DNA of 14,094 bases from an uncultured Lachnospiraceae bacterium (GTDB taxonomy: Bacteria > Bacillota > Clostridia > Lachnospirales > Lachnospiraceae): the NCBI GenBank assembly GCA_905236365.1, contig CAJOPP010000212.1, positions 1 to 14,094 of the forward strand, read 5' to 3'. A program made the position numbers and the translations under genes. This document shows, piece by piece, positions 14,038 to 14,094 of this stretch. The notes under the pieces were generated by a model. The model worked only from the letters and a program-made list of their open reading frames with translations, made no database searches and had not been told where the DNA came from. Positions within the stretch are counted from its first letter, which is position 1, and every line of letters starts with the position of its first letter.

Positions 14038-14094
14038 GTGAATATTGTTAGTAACGATAAATTTAGACTCACCATGATGAAAAATATGACAAAT
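14038..14094 (+). CDS. sigE: Start of downstream ORF, probably pro-sigma-E (3' truncated by window edge)
   Basis: GTG 14038 follows GGAGGA (14025-14030) by 7 nt and opens a frame of 19 codons to the window edge, beginning NIVSNDKFRLTMMKN after the initiator. It starts 19 nt after the spoIIGA stop. An in-frame ATG at 14020 has no good ribosome binding site. The visible residues are too few to recognise a sigma factor. The name rests on the conserved spoIIGA-sigE order in endospore formers, and a basic amphipathic N-terminus would suit a pro-sequence. Confidence 0.5.
   Translation, partial: MNIVSNDKFRLTMMKNMTN

Overview
The window is a division and cell wall (dcw) cluster from a low-GC, endospore-forming Gram-positive bacterium, most likely of the class Clostridia and plausibly the family Lachnospiraceae. 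I base this on the AT-rich sequence with strong AGGAGG-type ribosome binding sites, on spoIIGA directly downstream of ftsZ, and on the gene order rsmH-ftsL-ftsI-spoVD-mraY-murD-ftsW-murA-divIB-ftsZ-spoIIGA-(sigE). The family is inferred from protein character, not from a search. All genes are on the + strand.

Layout. 2-751 is the 3' part of rsmH. 811-1293 is an FtsL-like membrane protein. 1308-3506 and 3693-5552 are two related class B penicillin-binding proteins, an FtsI-position protein with a long acidic tail and a SpoVD-like protein. They are separated by a 186-nt intergenic region rich in candidate regulatory elements. 5688-6647 is mraY, 6693-8057 murD, 8061-9212 ftsW, 9331-10590 murA, 10600-11355 divIB/ftsQ and 11513-13003 ftsZ, which ends at a strong intrinsic terminator (13029-13070). 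13155-14018 is spoIIGA, and a new ORF, probably sigE, starts at 14038 and runs off the window.

How the genes work together. MurA and MurD act in cytoplasmic UDP-MurNAc-peptide synthesis. MraY makes lipid I. FtsW (a SEDS glycosyltransferase) with FtsI polymerises and crosslinks septal peptidoglycan, with FtsL and DivIB as the membrane scaffold and FtsZ as the cytoskeletal ring. The SpoVD-like protein would make spore cortex. SpoIIGA would activate pro-sigma-E in the mother cell, and sigma-E would plausibly drive spoVD back in the same cluster, so the division and sporulation programmes are interleaved here.

I see no mobile element, CRISPR array, tRNA or rRNA, and no clearly new system. The points most worth a second look are the region between the two PBP genes (a perfect 13-bp inverted repeat, a sigma-E-like promoter and tandem Spo0A-like boxes), the redox-type cysteine pair shared by both PBPs, the KTA variant of the KTG motif, the acidic PBP tail, the repeated FtsZ linker, and a hairpin that covers the murA ribosome binding site. 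There is no gene-free stretch over 300 bases.
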